From Prevotella sp. (GTDB taxonomy: Bacteria > Bacteroidota > Bacteroidia > Bacteroidales > Bacteroidaceae): a DNA stretch of 53,629 nt. Both the position numbers and the translations under genes were made by a program. The notes under the pieces were generated by a model that was not told where the DNA came from, ran no database searches, and saw nothing but the letters and a program-made list of their open reading frames with translations. Within the stretch, counting starts at the first letter, position 1. Each line of letters starts with the position of its first letter. Where the stretch lies: positions 1 through 53,629 of the forward strand of contig JAILHK010000025.1 in NCBI GenBank assembly GCA_024695815.1. Direction: 5' to 3'. Below, one piece after another: positions 24,251-33,744 of the stretch.

Positions 24251-25723
24251 ATGAAAACAAAATCAATTATGGCCGGCCTTCTGCTGGCAATTGCCACAAC
24301 AGCAAATGCAGGTGGCATCTTAACCAACACGAATCAAAGCATTGATTTTTTAAGAAATCCCGCACGTGACGCTGCGATTGGTCTGGATGGTGTTTATTCT
24401 AACCCCGCAGGTGTAGCATTCCTACCCGAAGGCATTCATCTGGCATTCAACTGGCAGAACGCACATCAAACACGTACTATTGAGTCAACAAGTCCGTTCT
24501 TCGCCAACGGTCAAAAGAATAACGGTCAAACAAAAAAGACCTTCGAAGGTGTAGCTGATGCTCCCATCATTCCTTCTCTGCAGGGTGCATGGAACAAGAA
24601 CAACTGGTCTATTCAGTTCAACTTGTCAGTACCTGGCGGCGGTGGTAAGTGTGAGTTTGCCGACGGTCTGGGTTCTTTCGAGAACGTAGTAGGTAAGATT
24701 GGCGCAGGCTTGATGCCCCTCGGTGCTACTGGTGCTTACGATATGGACGGCTATATGCAGGGTAAGCAGTACTACTTCGGACTGCAGGTAGGTACAGCAT
24801 ACAAGGTGAATGAGAATCTGGCTATCTATGGTGGTCTGCGCATGTACTACGGTACTGCTTCTTACAAGGCTAAGCTCAGCAACATCATGGTCGGAACATC
24901 TAGTGGTTACGTGCCCTTCGGAACATTCATCGACAACGGCATTGCCGGTCTGGATCAGAAGATTGCACAGGCAGGTCAGGCACATGATGCAGGCATGATG
25001 ACCGATGCCCAGTATCAGGCAGCCTTGACTCAGGCTAACGGTGCCAAAGCACAGTTGAACGCCCTGCAGGTGTATCGCGATGGTGTGAACCTGCAGTGTG
25101 ACCAGACAGGTATGGGTTTCGCTCCCATCATTGGTGTTGACTATAAGGTTGGTGCCTTCAACTTCGCTGCCAAATACGAGTTCAAGGCTGAGATGAAGAT
25201 GAAGAACAAGTCAACGCTGAACCAGGCTAGCGAGATTGCTGCCATGAACAGGTTCCGCGATGGCGAGAAGGTAGATGAGGACATCCCCGCGCAGTTGGCT
25301 CTGGGTGCACAGTGGAGCGTAAAAGACGATATCCGCGTAAACCTGGGTTATCACCACTTCTTCGACAAGCAGGCTACCTGGTATGGTAACACACAGGAGT
25401 TGCTGGACGGTGGTACCAACGAGTATCTGGTAGGTGCAGAGTGGGACATCAACGAGAAAGTAACTGTCTCTGGCGGTCTGCAGTGCACACGCTACCCCTT
25501 GACCGATGCTTACATGAACGATATGTCGTTCGTAACATCTTCATATAGCTTCGGCTTCGGTGCTAAGTACAAGGTAAAGGAGAACATCAGCCTTAGCCTG
25601 GCTTACTTCCAGACCAACTACGAGCACTATAAGAAAGACTATACCGCAGATGGTATGAACTTCCACGACGACTTCACCCGTACAAACCGCGTATTGGGTC
25701 TCGGTGTTGAGGTTACGCTCTAA
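24251..25723 (+). CDS. FadL/OmpP1-type outer membrane protein
   Basis: A 490-residue outer-membrane beta-barrel of the FadL/TodX/OmpP1 family, which carries long-chain fatty acids and other hydrophobic molecules. After a signal peptide (to about 20, ANAGG), the plug region contains SIDFLRNPARDAAIGLDGVY and SNPAGVAFLPEG, close to the family N-terminal hatch. The barrel strands follow, ending with an aromatic-poor but alternating C-terminal strand (RVLGLGVEVTL). A stretch near 245-275 (AQAGQAHDAGMMTDAQ) is an unusual helical insert. Its stop overlaps the end of priA on the other strand. Confidence 0.85.
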   Translation: MKTKSIMAGLLLAIATTANAGGILTNTNQSIDFLRNPARDAAIGLDGVYSNPAGVAFLPEGIHLAFNWQNAHQTRTIESTSPFFANGQKNNGQTKKTFEGVADAPIIPSLQGAWNKNNWSIQFNLSVPGGGGKCEFADGLGSFENVVGKIGAGLMPLGATGAYDMDGYMQGKQYYFGLQVGTAYKVNENLAIYGGLRMYYGTASYKAKLSNIMVGTSSGYVPFGTFIDNGIAGLDQKIAQAGQAHDAGMMTDAQYQAALTQANGAKAQLNALQVYRDGVNLQCDQTGMGFAPIIGVDYKVGAFNFAAKYEFKAEMKMKNKSTLNQASEIAAMNRFRDGEKVDEDIPAQLALGAQWSVKDDIRVNLGYHHFFDKQATWYGNTQELLDGGTNEYLVGAEWDINEKVTVSGGLQCTRYPLTDAYMNDMSFVTSSYSFGFGAKYKVKENISLSLAYFQTNYEHYKKDYTADGMNFHDDFTRTNRVLGLGVEVTL

Positions 25724-27990
25724 AGCGGATCAACGTCATAATATACTTGAAGTGAACCATAACGCTTGTCTTGCAGCAACTGCTGCTGGGCAAGCGTTAA
25801 ATATTGACGGACCTTGGGCATATCAATGCCGTTCTCTAGTTTGAGAACCAGCTTACGGATGCACAAGGCCTTGACTTTTGCAATGCTTGGTTTGTCGGGT
25901 CCCAACACACGACCGCCAAACCACTGGCGAAGGCGAGCGCCTAGTTCCAGACTGGCCGTATTGACCACCTCGTCGCTCTTGTGTTTCAGATACACATAAA
26001 TCAAACGGTAATAAGGAGGATAGTGGAAGAGTTGACGTTCTGCCACCATGTCCAGATAGAGCGACTGGTAGTCATTGCGCACCACTTGCTGGATGACAGG
26101 CAACTGAGGATTTTTGGTTTGAAGAATCACCAAACCACGTTTTCCCTTACGTCCGGCACGACCGCTGACCTGCGACATCATCATGAAAGCATGTTCGTAG
26201 GCGCGGAAGTCGGGATAGTTAAGCATCGAATCAGCATTGAGAATACCCACAACACTGACCTTATCGAAGTCTAGACCCTTGCTGATCATCTGCGTGCCAA
26301 TGAGCAGATTGGTACGCCCTGCCGAGAAATCGCTGATGATACGCTCGTATGCATTGCGGGTGCGGGTGGTGTCAAGGTCCATACGCGAAATGCGTGCATC
26401 GGGAAAGATGTCGCGAATCTGGTCTTCAATCTTCTCTGTACCATAGCCACGTCCCTGCAGTTCCTTGCAACCACAAGCAGGACACTCGGTAGGAACGCGA
26501 TAAGTGAATCCACAATAATGGCACGTCAGCTGGTTCATGCTGCGATGGAGCGTGAGACTGACATCGCAATGTTCGCAATGGGGCACCCAGCCGCACTGCT
26601 TACACTCTACCATTGGTGCCCAACCACGACGGTTCTGAAAGAGAATGGCTTGTTCGCCACGTTCCAAAGCCTCGCGCACGCGTGCTAATAGAAGAGGTGA
26701 GAACGGACCATTCATCATCTTGCGATGTTGCAGGTCCTGGATGTCAACAACCTGAATCTCGGGCAACTCAATACCCTGATAGCGTTCTTTCAGTTCTACA
26801 AGGCCATACTTCCCAGTCTTGGCATTATGATAAGTCTCCATACACGGGGTGGCAGTACCAAGGAGTACACGTGCGCCCTTCTGTGCCAACATGATGGCAG
26901 CACTGCGTGCATGATAGCGCGGCATTGGGTCTTGTTGCTTATAGCTGGTTTCATGTTCTTCGTCAACGATGACCAGTCCTAAGTTCTTAAAAGGCAAGAA
27001 CACCGCAGATCGAGCACCAAGAATGATGTCATAAGGTTGATCAGAGAGTTGTTTCTGCCAGATTTCCACACGTTCGGCATCACTATACTTAGAGTGATAG
27101 ATACCCAAACGGTGTCCAAAGACGCGCTGTAGGCGCTGCATCATCTGAACAGTGAGCGCAATCTCTGGAAGCAGGTAGAGCACCTGACGATGTTGCTCTA
27201 TCTCGCGCTGAATGAGATGAATGAATATCTCCGTCTTACCGCTGGATGTAACGCCATGCAACAATGTGACGTTCTTCTTCATGAACGACAGCAATATCCG
27301 ATTGTAGGCATCCTGTTGAGCAGGGTTTAAAGACTTGATAAGCTCAGGATGCGGCTCACCACCATGATTCAAACGTCCTACCTCCACCTCATAGGTCTCA
27401 AGAAATCCTCGCTTAACCAGCAGATTAAGTGTAGGGAGTGTTGCACCGGTAGAGTTCATTAATTCCTCGCGAGTGATCTCCATTACGCTTTCATGACAAG
27501 TATCACCATCAATGGTGTCCCAGCGCGACAAAGAGAGATAGCCTATAAAAGCCTCTAACTGTTTCGGGGCACGTTTCATAATGTTGAGTGCCACATGCAA
27601 AGAAGCCTCATGACGGTAGTTGGCCGTCAAGCGGATATAAGTCTCCGTACGAGGACGATAACCATCTTCTGCTTTCAAACCAGCAGGAAGAGCAGCCTTA
27701 TAGACTTCGCCAAGAGGCGACATATAATAATCAGAAATCCATTGCCATAGCTTTAGTTGCTGCGGCAACAAGATGGGAAAGGTGTCTATTTGCTGAAGGA
27801 TTTCCTTCACGACATAGCCCTCGGGCTTTTGTTGGTGAAGGCGTGCAACGATGGCAATATAGGTCTTGCTTTTACCAAAGGGCACCATAACGCGCATGCC
27901 CGTTGATACTGTGCCTTCCATCGACTGAGGGACAGCATAGGTAAAAAGGCCGTCTAACGGCACCGGCAATATGACGTCTGCGTAGGTCAA
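25720..27990 (-). CDS. priA: Primosomal protein N' (replication restart helicase)
   Basis: A 756-residue PriA helicase, which loads the replication machine at collapsed forks. It has an N-terminal DNA-binding part, Walker A (GVTSSGKTEIFI), Walker B (VDEEHETSYKQQD), helicase motif VI region (QVSGRAGRKGKRG) and eight zinc-binding Cys in pairs: CKQC, CEHC, CHYC and CPAC. It is 3 bases after the beta-barrel gene of the T9SS operon. Its end overlaps the FadL-type gene. Confidence 0.95.
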   Translation of the reverse strand: MTYADVILPVPLDGLFTYAVPQSMEGTVSTGMRVMVPFGKSKTYIAIVARLHQQKPEGYVVKEILQQIDTFPILLPQQLKLWQWISDYYMSPLGEVYKAALPAGLKAEDGYRPRTETYIRLTANYRHEASLHVALNIMKRAPKQLEAFIGYLSLSRWDTIDGDTCHESVMEITREELMNSTGATLPTLNLLVKRGFLETYEVEVGRLNHGGEPHPELIKSLNPAQQDAYNRILLSFMKKNVTLLHGVTSSGKTEIFIHLIQREIEQHRQVLYLLPEIALTVQMMQRLQRVFGHRLGIYHSKYSDAERVEIWQKQLSDQPYDIILGARSAVFLPFKNLGLVIVDEEHETSYKQQDPMPRYHARSAAIMLAQKGARVLLGTATPCMETYHNAKTGKYGLVELKERYQGIELPEIQVVDIQDLQHRKMMNGPFSPLLLARVREALERGEQAILFQNRRGWAPMVECKQCGWVPHCEHCDVSLTLHRSMNQLTCHYCGFTYRVPTECPACGCKELQGRGYGTEKIEDQIRDIFPDARISRMDLDTTRTRNAYERIISDFSAGRTNLLIGTQMISKGLDFDKVSVVGILNADSMLNYPDFRAYEHAFMMMSQVSGRAGRKGKRGLVILQTKNPQLPVIQQVVRNDYQSLYLDMVAERQLFHYPPYYRLIYVYLKHKSDEVVNTASLELGARLRQWFGGRVLGPDKPSIAKVKALCIRKLVLKLENGIDMPKVRQYLTLAQQQLLQDKRYGSLQVYYDVDPL

Positions 27991-27993
27991 GCG

Positions 27994-28632
27994 TTAGAAG
28001 TAATAAGAAACTGAAATACGCCAAGAATTAGTTCTTGACTTGGCTGTATGCATATCCAAATCCTGAAGTTCCGAGGCCAGAGTATCCCAGGTGAAATCGG
28101 CTGTTTTACCAAGAGGGACGTTATAGTAAACAGCCGCTTCAAGGTTGCCTCCTATCTTGGCGCCAGCACCCAGATTGAGACTTAGTGTGGTCTCTTGAAA
28201 GGTAAAATGCTTACGATACTGGTCTAGGTCTTCCCACTGGAAAGAAGACTTACCGAGGTTATAGCTTAACTGAGGACCGGCACAAACAAAGATGCCTAGC
28301 AGTTCTCCGATAGATACCCCAAAACGGGCGTTGGCTGGCACCACCAGACTTTCTTGTGTGAGAGTACGTGTGCCCACCTTGATGTTGCGTTGGTCATAGA
28401 GTGCCGACACATCTACAGAGAGTCCCATGACTGGTGTCTCAATACGCATGGTAGGACCAATGAAGAAACCTGCACGGTTACTCTTGTCCAGATCACCACT
28501 CGAGAACTCCATCGACGTCAGGTCAAATCCGCCCTTAGCACCTATTTGTATATCTTGCGCGAACAATGACATCGTCAAAAACAATGCCATCGCCGTCAGA
28601 TATACTCTTTGTATAAACCTCCTTCGTTTCAT
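27994..28632 (-). CDS. Small outer membrane beta-barrel protein (PorT-like fold)
   Basis: A 212-residue outer membrane protein with a signal peptide (LTAMALFLTMSLFAQ) and eight or so amphipathic strands (IQIGAKGGFDLTSMEF; SLVVPANARFGVSIGE), ending in aromatic residues (WRISVSYYF). This is the small OMP_b-brl_2 fold that includes PorT, a T9SS factor. Its place 12 bases after gldN suggests a link to secretion, but in Porphyromonas the named porT lies elsewhere, so the name is not assigned. It might be an unrelated small barrel. Confidence 0.7.
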   Translation of the reverse strand: MKRRRFIQRVYLTAMALFLTMSLFAQDIQIGAKGGFDLTSMEFSSGDLDKSNRAGFFIGPTMRIETPVMGLSVDVSALYDQRNIKVGTRTLTQESLVVPANARFGVSIGELLGIFVCAGPQLSYNLGKSSFQWEDLDQYRKHFTFQETTLSLNLGAGAKIGGNLEAAVYYNVPLGKTADFTWDTLASELQDLDMHTAKSRTNSWRISVSYYF

Positions 28633-28644
28633 ACCATTCGCCTA

Positions 28645-29697
28645 TTAATGTCGCTGTCTGCGCACAGAGACACGAGCTGCCGAAGAGCCTCCACTCGAAG
28701 CACTCTTTGTCTTGGTCTTCGTCACCTTCTCTTTCTTGGTCGCAGTGCGCGTCCTACGTGTTGAAGTCTTCTTTTCCTTGGTCGTATTAGCCGTTAAGCT
28801 GTCAGGCTCTGCCGGTTTTTCTCTGTCACCAAAAATGCCATTACGGAAATTCTCCAGTTCTTTTTCGATGCGTTTTTGCTCAGCAGACAACTTGGTAGTA
28901 TCATTACCTGCAATTTGTGCCAAGGTCTTACCGAGGCGATTAGCCGTCTTGTATATCTTACCATGATACTTGTTCAGCGTGAAGTAGTCGTCCATGTTCA
29001 TCACAGCAGCATCATTGATATCGCTGGTCTTCACGGTCTGACGACTGAGATAAGGCTCTACCTCACTATATTTCACCCAGAACAAGGGGTACTTGGCTGC
29101 CTCGCCACCGAAGTCATCCTCGCGCAGCATCACCGGACACAGTGCCAAGGGTTTGATATGGAAGGTCGAATTGGCCTGGTTGTAATAGGCACTCTCTTTC
29201 AGATAATACATCTTCACCTCAGAAGAGGGTATATCACTGTTGTCCACCTTCAACTTGCCATCTTTCTCCTCATAGAAAATATGATAGTTGTCAAGCACTG
29301 TCTTCATGTCAATCTTAGCGCTGGCCTCCAGCACCTCGTTGCCATCCAGACGGTACTCATACAAGGGGATATAACCCTGAAGAGCCAGTTTGAAGATATA
29401 AGTAAACAGGTTCATCTGCTTGCCAACAGGTTCCACAGGATCGTAGAGTCCTGCATTAGCTTCATGACTGAGGTCTATCTCACGGTAAATATCACGACGC
29501 CACACCACATCCTCGGGCATATCGAGAGCCGTAGGATATTGAATACGCATGCGTTGTGTCATGCCCTGAGAACCCGACTGCTGCTGTTTCTTCTCAGTAG
29601 TCTGCTGATTACGACGCTGTTTGGGTTGCGCCATTGCACCACCTGCCACCAACGTTATCATCAATAAGAAAAATAGTCTCTTCATATGTTTCTTCAC
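28645..29697 (-). CDS. gldN: T9SS component GldN/PorN
   Basis: A 350-residue secreted protein with a signal peptide (FFLLMITLVAGGAMAQ). GldN/PorN forms a ring with the lipoprotein GldK/PorK in the periplasm under the outer membrane. The GldN core is visible as DVVWRRDIYREIDLS and PVGKQMNLFTYIFK. The last 45 residues (after about 305) are a basic, Thr/Lys/Arg-rich tail (TRRTRTATKKEKVTKTKTKS) beyond the usual core. It follows gldM by 43 bases in the porP-gldKLMN order. Confidence 0.9.
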   Translation of the reverse strand: MKKHMKRLFFLLMITLVAGGAMAQPKQRRNQQTTEKKQQQSGSQGMTQRMRIQYPTALDMPEDVVWRRDIYREIDLSHEANAGLYDPVEPVGKQMNLFTYIFKLALQGYIPLYEYRLDGNEVLEASAKIDMKTVLDNYHIFYEEKDGKLKVDNSDIPSSEVKMYYLKESAYYNQANSTFHIKPLALCPVMLREDDFGGEAAKYPLFWVKYSEVEPYLSRQTVKTSDINDAAVMNMDDYFTLNKYHGKIYKTANRLGKTLAQIAGNDTTKLSAEQKRIEKELENFRNGIFGDREKPAEPDSLTANTTKEKKTSTRRTRTATKKEKVTKTKTKSASSGGSSAARVSVRRQRH

Positions 29698-29740
29698 TCT
29701 TATTTCTTCACTCGGCTATGCCAAGGAAATTAACTCTTCA

Positions 29741-31300
29741 CTACTTTACAATAATCTCCATCGACGTGGGCAACGTACGCTCTATGCCATCGGGTCCGAT
29801 AGCCTTCACACGAGAGATGTAGAAGCGACGATTGCGTGTCAACTTACGGAACGTTTCTTTCTGACGTGCAGAGAACCTGCTACCCTCGCCCACCCAAGGA
29901 ACGGCATTACCCATGTTGTCATAGAACACGGTCTCGAACGATATCACACGGAAGCCGATGTCCAGGATACCATCGTCGATAGCAGCACCGATACCATCAA
30001 GCGACATCAGGCTGGCCTTCGACATGCCACCACCCTTGAAGCGGATAGGATTACCCTTCTCATCCTTTATATCGATATAAGGTGTAGGATCTGGTAAGCG
30101 ACGCACACGGAAAGCAAACTGTCCCATCTGTTGAGGACGTCCGGTGTTCGTAGAAGTCACGGTGATAATAGCATTCTCGCCAATCTTCGACGGACGGGCA
30201 ATATACCTGCCGGGACCGGCAGAAGTCAGCGAGCCGTTCGTCATGGTTGCAGTGATCTTATTCTGAGGAACGCCAGGCACAGAGATGCTGATGGGGTTAT
30301 TATAGCCAGCATACAGCATGTTCATCAAATCGGCAGATACCGTTGCACTGGGATCTACCACCGTATATTTCTGTTCAAAGTCGCGACGCAGCTTGTCACC
30401 ATTGCCATTCACCGTTTCGATAAAGCCTTTCAATGTGAAATCGCCCGTCTTACCGCAGACGGTTTCGTAGAGACCATCCTTCAGGTTCATCTTCTGATTG
30501 TTGATATAAATATCAGGTACCTGCGTGGTGTCTACGGCAGCCATTACAATATGGGCAGAGAACTTATCACCGCGAACGATGGTTTGCGAGTTAGGAATCA
30601 CGAATGCATCAAGTGCATTCACACGGATATCTTTCACATCGACATTCTGGATCAATGTATGCAGCACTTCCGTCTCGGCATAGCGGACATCACTCTGCAG
30701 CTTAGACAACAACGTGACAGCAGCCGATGTGGGCATTGACTCAAACATATACTCCTGCCAGTTCTTGCCCAACCCAGTGTGAGGCACTTCGGTAGTCAGA
30801 TTGCTTGCAATAATCTTCTGCTGTGCAGGATCGGGCACCATCTTCAACATGCGCTCTCGGAAAGAGTTGATGGCCTGACGCAACTCTTCGCCACGACCAC
30901 GTCCTGGAGCCAGCATCACCTGATTTGCAGCTTCAAGGTCTTCCTTATTCTTGATGTTTGCAGGATCCCCATCCTCACCATCAGCTTCCTTCACAATAGC
31001 AAGTTTCAACTCAGCAGCAAAATTATAGAGCGAATCGCACATATGCTTCACCATCTGAGCTTTGTCATACCACACCTTGGTCTTTTGAGGATTGGAAGCC
31101 ATCTGCTGTTCAAAATCCTCGTATATTGCAGCACTCTCCTTTGACGCATTAGCCGTTGTACGATTCAGGCTTTCCTCCACGATAGAGAAACCGTTGAGCA
31201 CCTCGTTTGAGACGTTCAGCGCAAGCATTGCCATCAAGACGACATACATCAGGTTAATCATCTTTTGGCGTGGAGATACTGGTCTTTTCTTTATTGCCAT
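29741..31300 (-). CDS. gldM: T9SS component GldM/PorM
   Basis: A 519-residue inner-membrane protein with one N-terminal membrane segment (about 14-35, INLMYVVLMAMLALN) and a long periplasmic part. GldM pairs with GldL to make the proton-driven motor that powers T9SS, and its periplasmic domains reach the GldK/GldN ring. The N-terminal sequence KRPVSPRQKMINLMYVVLMA is highly typical. The periplasmic region fits the four-domain structure of the family (for example VVPGGP-like IRGDKFSAHIV). It lies between gldL (46-base gap) and gldN. Confidence 0.93.
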   Translation of the reverse strand: MAIKKRPVSPRQKMINLMYVVLMAMLALNVSNEVLNGFSIVEESLNRTTANASKESAAIYEDFEQQMASNPQKTKVWYDKAQMVKHMCDSLYNFAAELKLAIVKEADGEDGDPANIKNKEDLEAANQVMLAPGRGRGEELRQAINSFRERMLKMVPDPAQQKIIASNLTTEVPHTGLGKNWQEYMFESMPTSAAVTLLSKLQSDVRYAETEVLHTLIQNVDVKDIRVNALDAFVIPNSQTIVRGDKFSAHIVMAAVDTTQVPDIYINNQKMNLKDGLYETVCGKTGDFTLKGFIETVNGNGDKLRRDFEQKYTVVDPSATVSADLMNMLYAGYNNPISISVPGVPQNKITATMTNGSLTSAGPGRYIARPSKIGENAIITVTSTNTGRPQQMGQFAFRVRRLPDPTPYIDIKDEKGNPIRFKGGGMSKASLMSLDGIGAAIDDGILDIGFRVISFETVFYDNMGNAVPWVGEGSRFSARQKETFRKLTRNRRFYISRVKAIGPDGIERTLPTSMEIIVK

Positions 31301-31346
31301 AATTGCTTTATGATGGTTCCTATTAAATAGGTCGGAAACAATTAAA

Positions 31347-32228
31347 TTATTCTTCGCTCTTCGCTACTTTAGGCATATTCACCGTCATAGCCTCAATCAT
31401 GCGAGCATAGATCTTATTGAGCTCTACTATCTGGTCGGCCATCTTACGAGTCTGCTCATTGATCTCATCGATGGTGCCAATCTGCTGACTGGCGCCCTTC
31501 AGCTGCATCTCGTAAACCTTACAGATACCAGTAAGCGTACGATTGAGGTTCTCCATTTCCTCGCTATCGCGTGTCAGTCGCTCACTTTGTACCGATACCT
31601 TCTGTAGCATCTCGGTCAGTCGTTTCAACTCATCCACATAGTTAGAGGTAGCCTCCTCTAATTCGGGGTTGACAGATGGAACAGGTGAAGCCACATTGCC
31701 ACCAGCCATCGTTGAAACGGAAGAAGATACAGCAGCAATCGCCTCGGTATTGACAGCTTCTGTTGTTGCAGCCACCGTCTCTGCTGCAGGTTGTCCGCCA
31801 GCCATACCGCCAACGACACCGCCACCAACAACACCGCCACCTATGATGATGGTACCACCACCGGCAACACCACCCGTTGACACTGTTCCCTGTTGTCCCT
31901 GGAGCTCAGGCATATCACTATTCTCCAAGTTACCCTCCGGAACCTGGCCACCGGCCACCATTCCTACATGGGTAGGCAAATCCATGCCATCGGCAGTCTT
32001 ATCAAAAGGACGGTCGAATGCTGAGATGAAGAACACAAACACCTCGGTGCCCATACCCAAGAACAGGAAGAAGTTAGCACCTGCCAGGTGGGTCAGTTTG
32101 AAGAGCGTACCCAAGATAACGATAGAGGCACCCCAGCTATAAGCATAGTTCAAGAATGTCTGTCCTGGAACACTATCTATCCACTTCTGCAAGCGATAGA
32201 CGATATTGAATTTACTGTAAATAGTCAT
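31347..32228 (-). CDS. gldL: T9SS component GldL/PorL with a long Gly-rich insert
   Basis: A 293-residue inner-membrane protein with two membrane segments (about 24-40 and 50-67, including NFFLFLGMGTEVFVFFISAF). A conserved Glu in the second (E63) is a candidate for the motor's proton site. The C-terminal part is a coiled coil of the family (EMLQKVSVQSERLTRDSEEM). An unusual Gly/Val-rich stretch runs from about 118 to 150 (GGVAGGGTIIIGGGVVGGGV), followed by an Ala/Thr/Ser-rich linker to about 190. GldL works with GldM as the rotary motor of T9SS. Confidence 0.92.
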   Translation of the reverse strand: MTIYSKFNIVYRLQKWIDSVPGQTFLNYAYSWGASIVILGTLFKLTHLAGANFFLFLGMGTEVFVFFISAFDRPFDKTADGMDLPTHVGMVAGGQVPEGNLENSDMPELQGQQGTVSTGGVAGGGTIIIGGGVVGGGVVGGMAGGQPAAETVAATTEAVNTEAIAAVSSSVSTMAGGNVASPVPSVNPELEEATSNYVDELKRLTEMLQKVSVQSERLTRDSEEMENLNRTLTGICKVYEMQLKGASQQIGTIDEINEQTRKMADQIVELNKIYARMIEAMTVNMPKVAKSEE

Positions 32229-32246
32229 TCTACTTCAAGTTTTTAG

Positions 32247-33710
32247 TTATTTCCTTGTCTTCTTAGCGCTTGCCTTTGCAGGACGAGCCTTATCACTAGT
32301 TGTATTAGCCAAGCTACGTACACAACGGAAGCCGATGTATGAACGTGGCTGATTCTGATATTCAGAGGAACGCCATGCCGAACGGATATAGCTCTCGGGA
32401 TCTTTCCAAGAACCACCGCGCACGCTTTTCTTTTTCAAACGATAGGGATCCTCTTTGGCGGCATTATACTTCAACTGCGGGTTAATGTCGTTCATGGCAT
32501 CTACGCCTGCTTCGGTATAGATTGTGGATGTCCATTCTGCCACGTTACCAGCCATATCAAACAAACCGTTAGAATTGGCCGAATAGATTCCGGCACGACT
32601 GGTAATCAGGTTTCCATCCTTCGTATAGTTACCATTATCCGGTTTAAAGTTAGCAAAGAAGCAGCCCTTACCACTGGCCACATCCTCGTTCTGCCAAGGG
32701 AACTCGTTTTGGTCTTTACCACGAGCAGCATACTCCCACTCGGCCTCTGTCGGCAGACGGTAGCGCTGTACATAGCGGGCAGCAGCACCCAATCCTTTCA
32801 GCAAATACTCTGTACGCCAAGCGCAGAAGGCATTCGCCTGTTCCCATGTCACGCCAACTACGGGATAGTCATTATAGGCTGGTGCCGAGAAGTAGTTGCG
32901 CATATATACCTCGTTATCGGCATTGGGGAAGTCGTTCACCCAGCAAGTGGTATCGGGGTATATATTAACAATGTATGTATTCAGGAAATCCCAAGGCCCA
33001 GAAAGCGGACGGTTGATGGTCTCGCGAACGATGCGGCCCTCGTCATTGATATAAGCCGTATCCTTAGAAATCCAAACCTCTTCGTTGGGATTGGCCTGTA
33101 CATCCGTGTTCAGATTACGCTCTTCCGGATTCAGACGGTTGCGACGCAAAGCTGCCTCTGTATAGTCGTAGACCTCGTAACGATAGTTCATCTGGCTGGC
33201 ATCAAGCATCTTCTCGCCCGTTACGGGGTTCGTCACATAGACGCTCTCCATAGCACGCAGTTCCTCGTCATTAGGTTTGCGTGGCAGATTCTTCTTCCAG
33301 TTCAAATGAGGTTTGACTGGGTCGCCGTTCTTATCTTCCACAATCATGTAGCTCTCATCGCCACCGTAGTTAGGATCGGCCAGACGCTGACGGATGATAG
33401 AGTCGCGGACATAGTTCACGAACTGGCGGTATTCCGAATTGGTAATTTCAGTATCGTCCATCCAGAATCCCTCCACCGATATGTCTCTCACTGGTGTCTG
33501 TTTGCCCCAGAGCGAATCGACAGACTCCATTCCCATACGCAGATGACCACGTTTGATAAGAACCATGCCATAAGGAGCTGGTTCTGAGAAAGCGCGTCCC
33601 GATGCTCCAGTCAGCTCACCGCCAGTGGACGTTGTCTCCTTGCCTCCGAAACAACTGGCAAGCAGCAACACCATCGTGGCGCTTAGTACTATCATTACAT
33701 TCTTCTTCAT
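32247..33710 (-). CDS. gldK: T9SS lipoprotein GldK/PorK
   Basis: A 487-residue lipoprotein. The lipobox is LLASC with Cys20, so it is anchored in the outer membrane. The mature part has a sulfatase-modifying factor (FGE) fold, visible as YRLPTEAEWEYAARG, GNVAEWTSTIY and the C-terminal RGGSWKDPESYIRSAWRSSE. GldK forms the large ring with GldN. The FGE fold is structural here and not an active enzyme, as known for GldK. It follows porP by 34 bases. Confidence 0.92.
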   Translation of the reverse strand: MKKNVMIVLSATMVLLLASCFGGKETTSTGGELTGASGRAFSEPAPYGMVLIKRGHLRMGMESVDSLWGKQTPVRDISVEGFWMDDTEITNSEYRQFVNYVRDSIIRQRLADPNYGGDESYMIVEDKNGDPVKPHLNWKKNLPRKPNDEELRAMESVYVTNPVTGEKMLDASQMNYRYEVYDYTEAALRRNRLNPEERNLNTDVQANPNEEVWISKDTAYINDEGRIVRETINRPLSGPWDFLNTYIVNIYPDTTCWVNDFPNADNEVYMRNYFSAPAYNDYPVVGVTWEQANAFCAWRTEYLLKGLGAAARYVQRYRLPTEAEWEYAARGKDQNEFPWQNEDVASGKGCFFANFKPDNGNYTKDGNLITSRAGIYSANSNGLFDMAGNVAEWTSTIYTEAGVDAMNDINPQLKYNAAKEDPYRLKKKSVRGGSWKDPESYIRSAWRSSEYQNQPRSYIGFRCVRSLANTTSDKARPAKASAKKTRK

Positions 33711-33744
33711 ATTCTTATGCTTCGTTTTTTTTTCTTAATCATGG

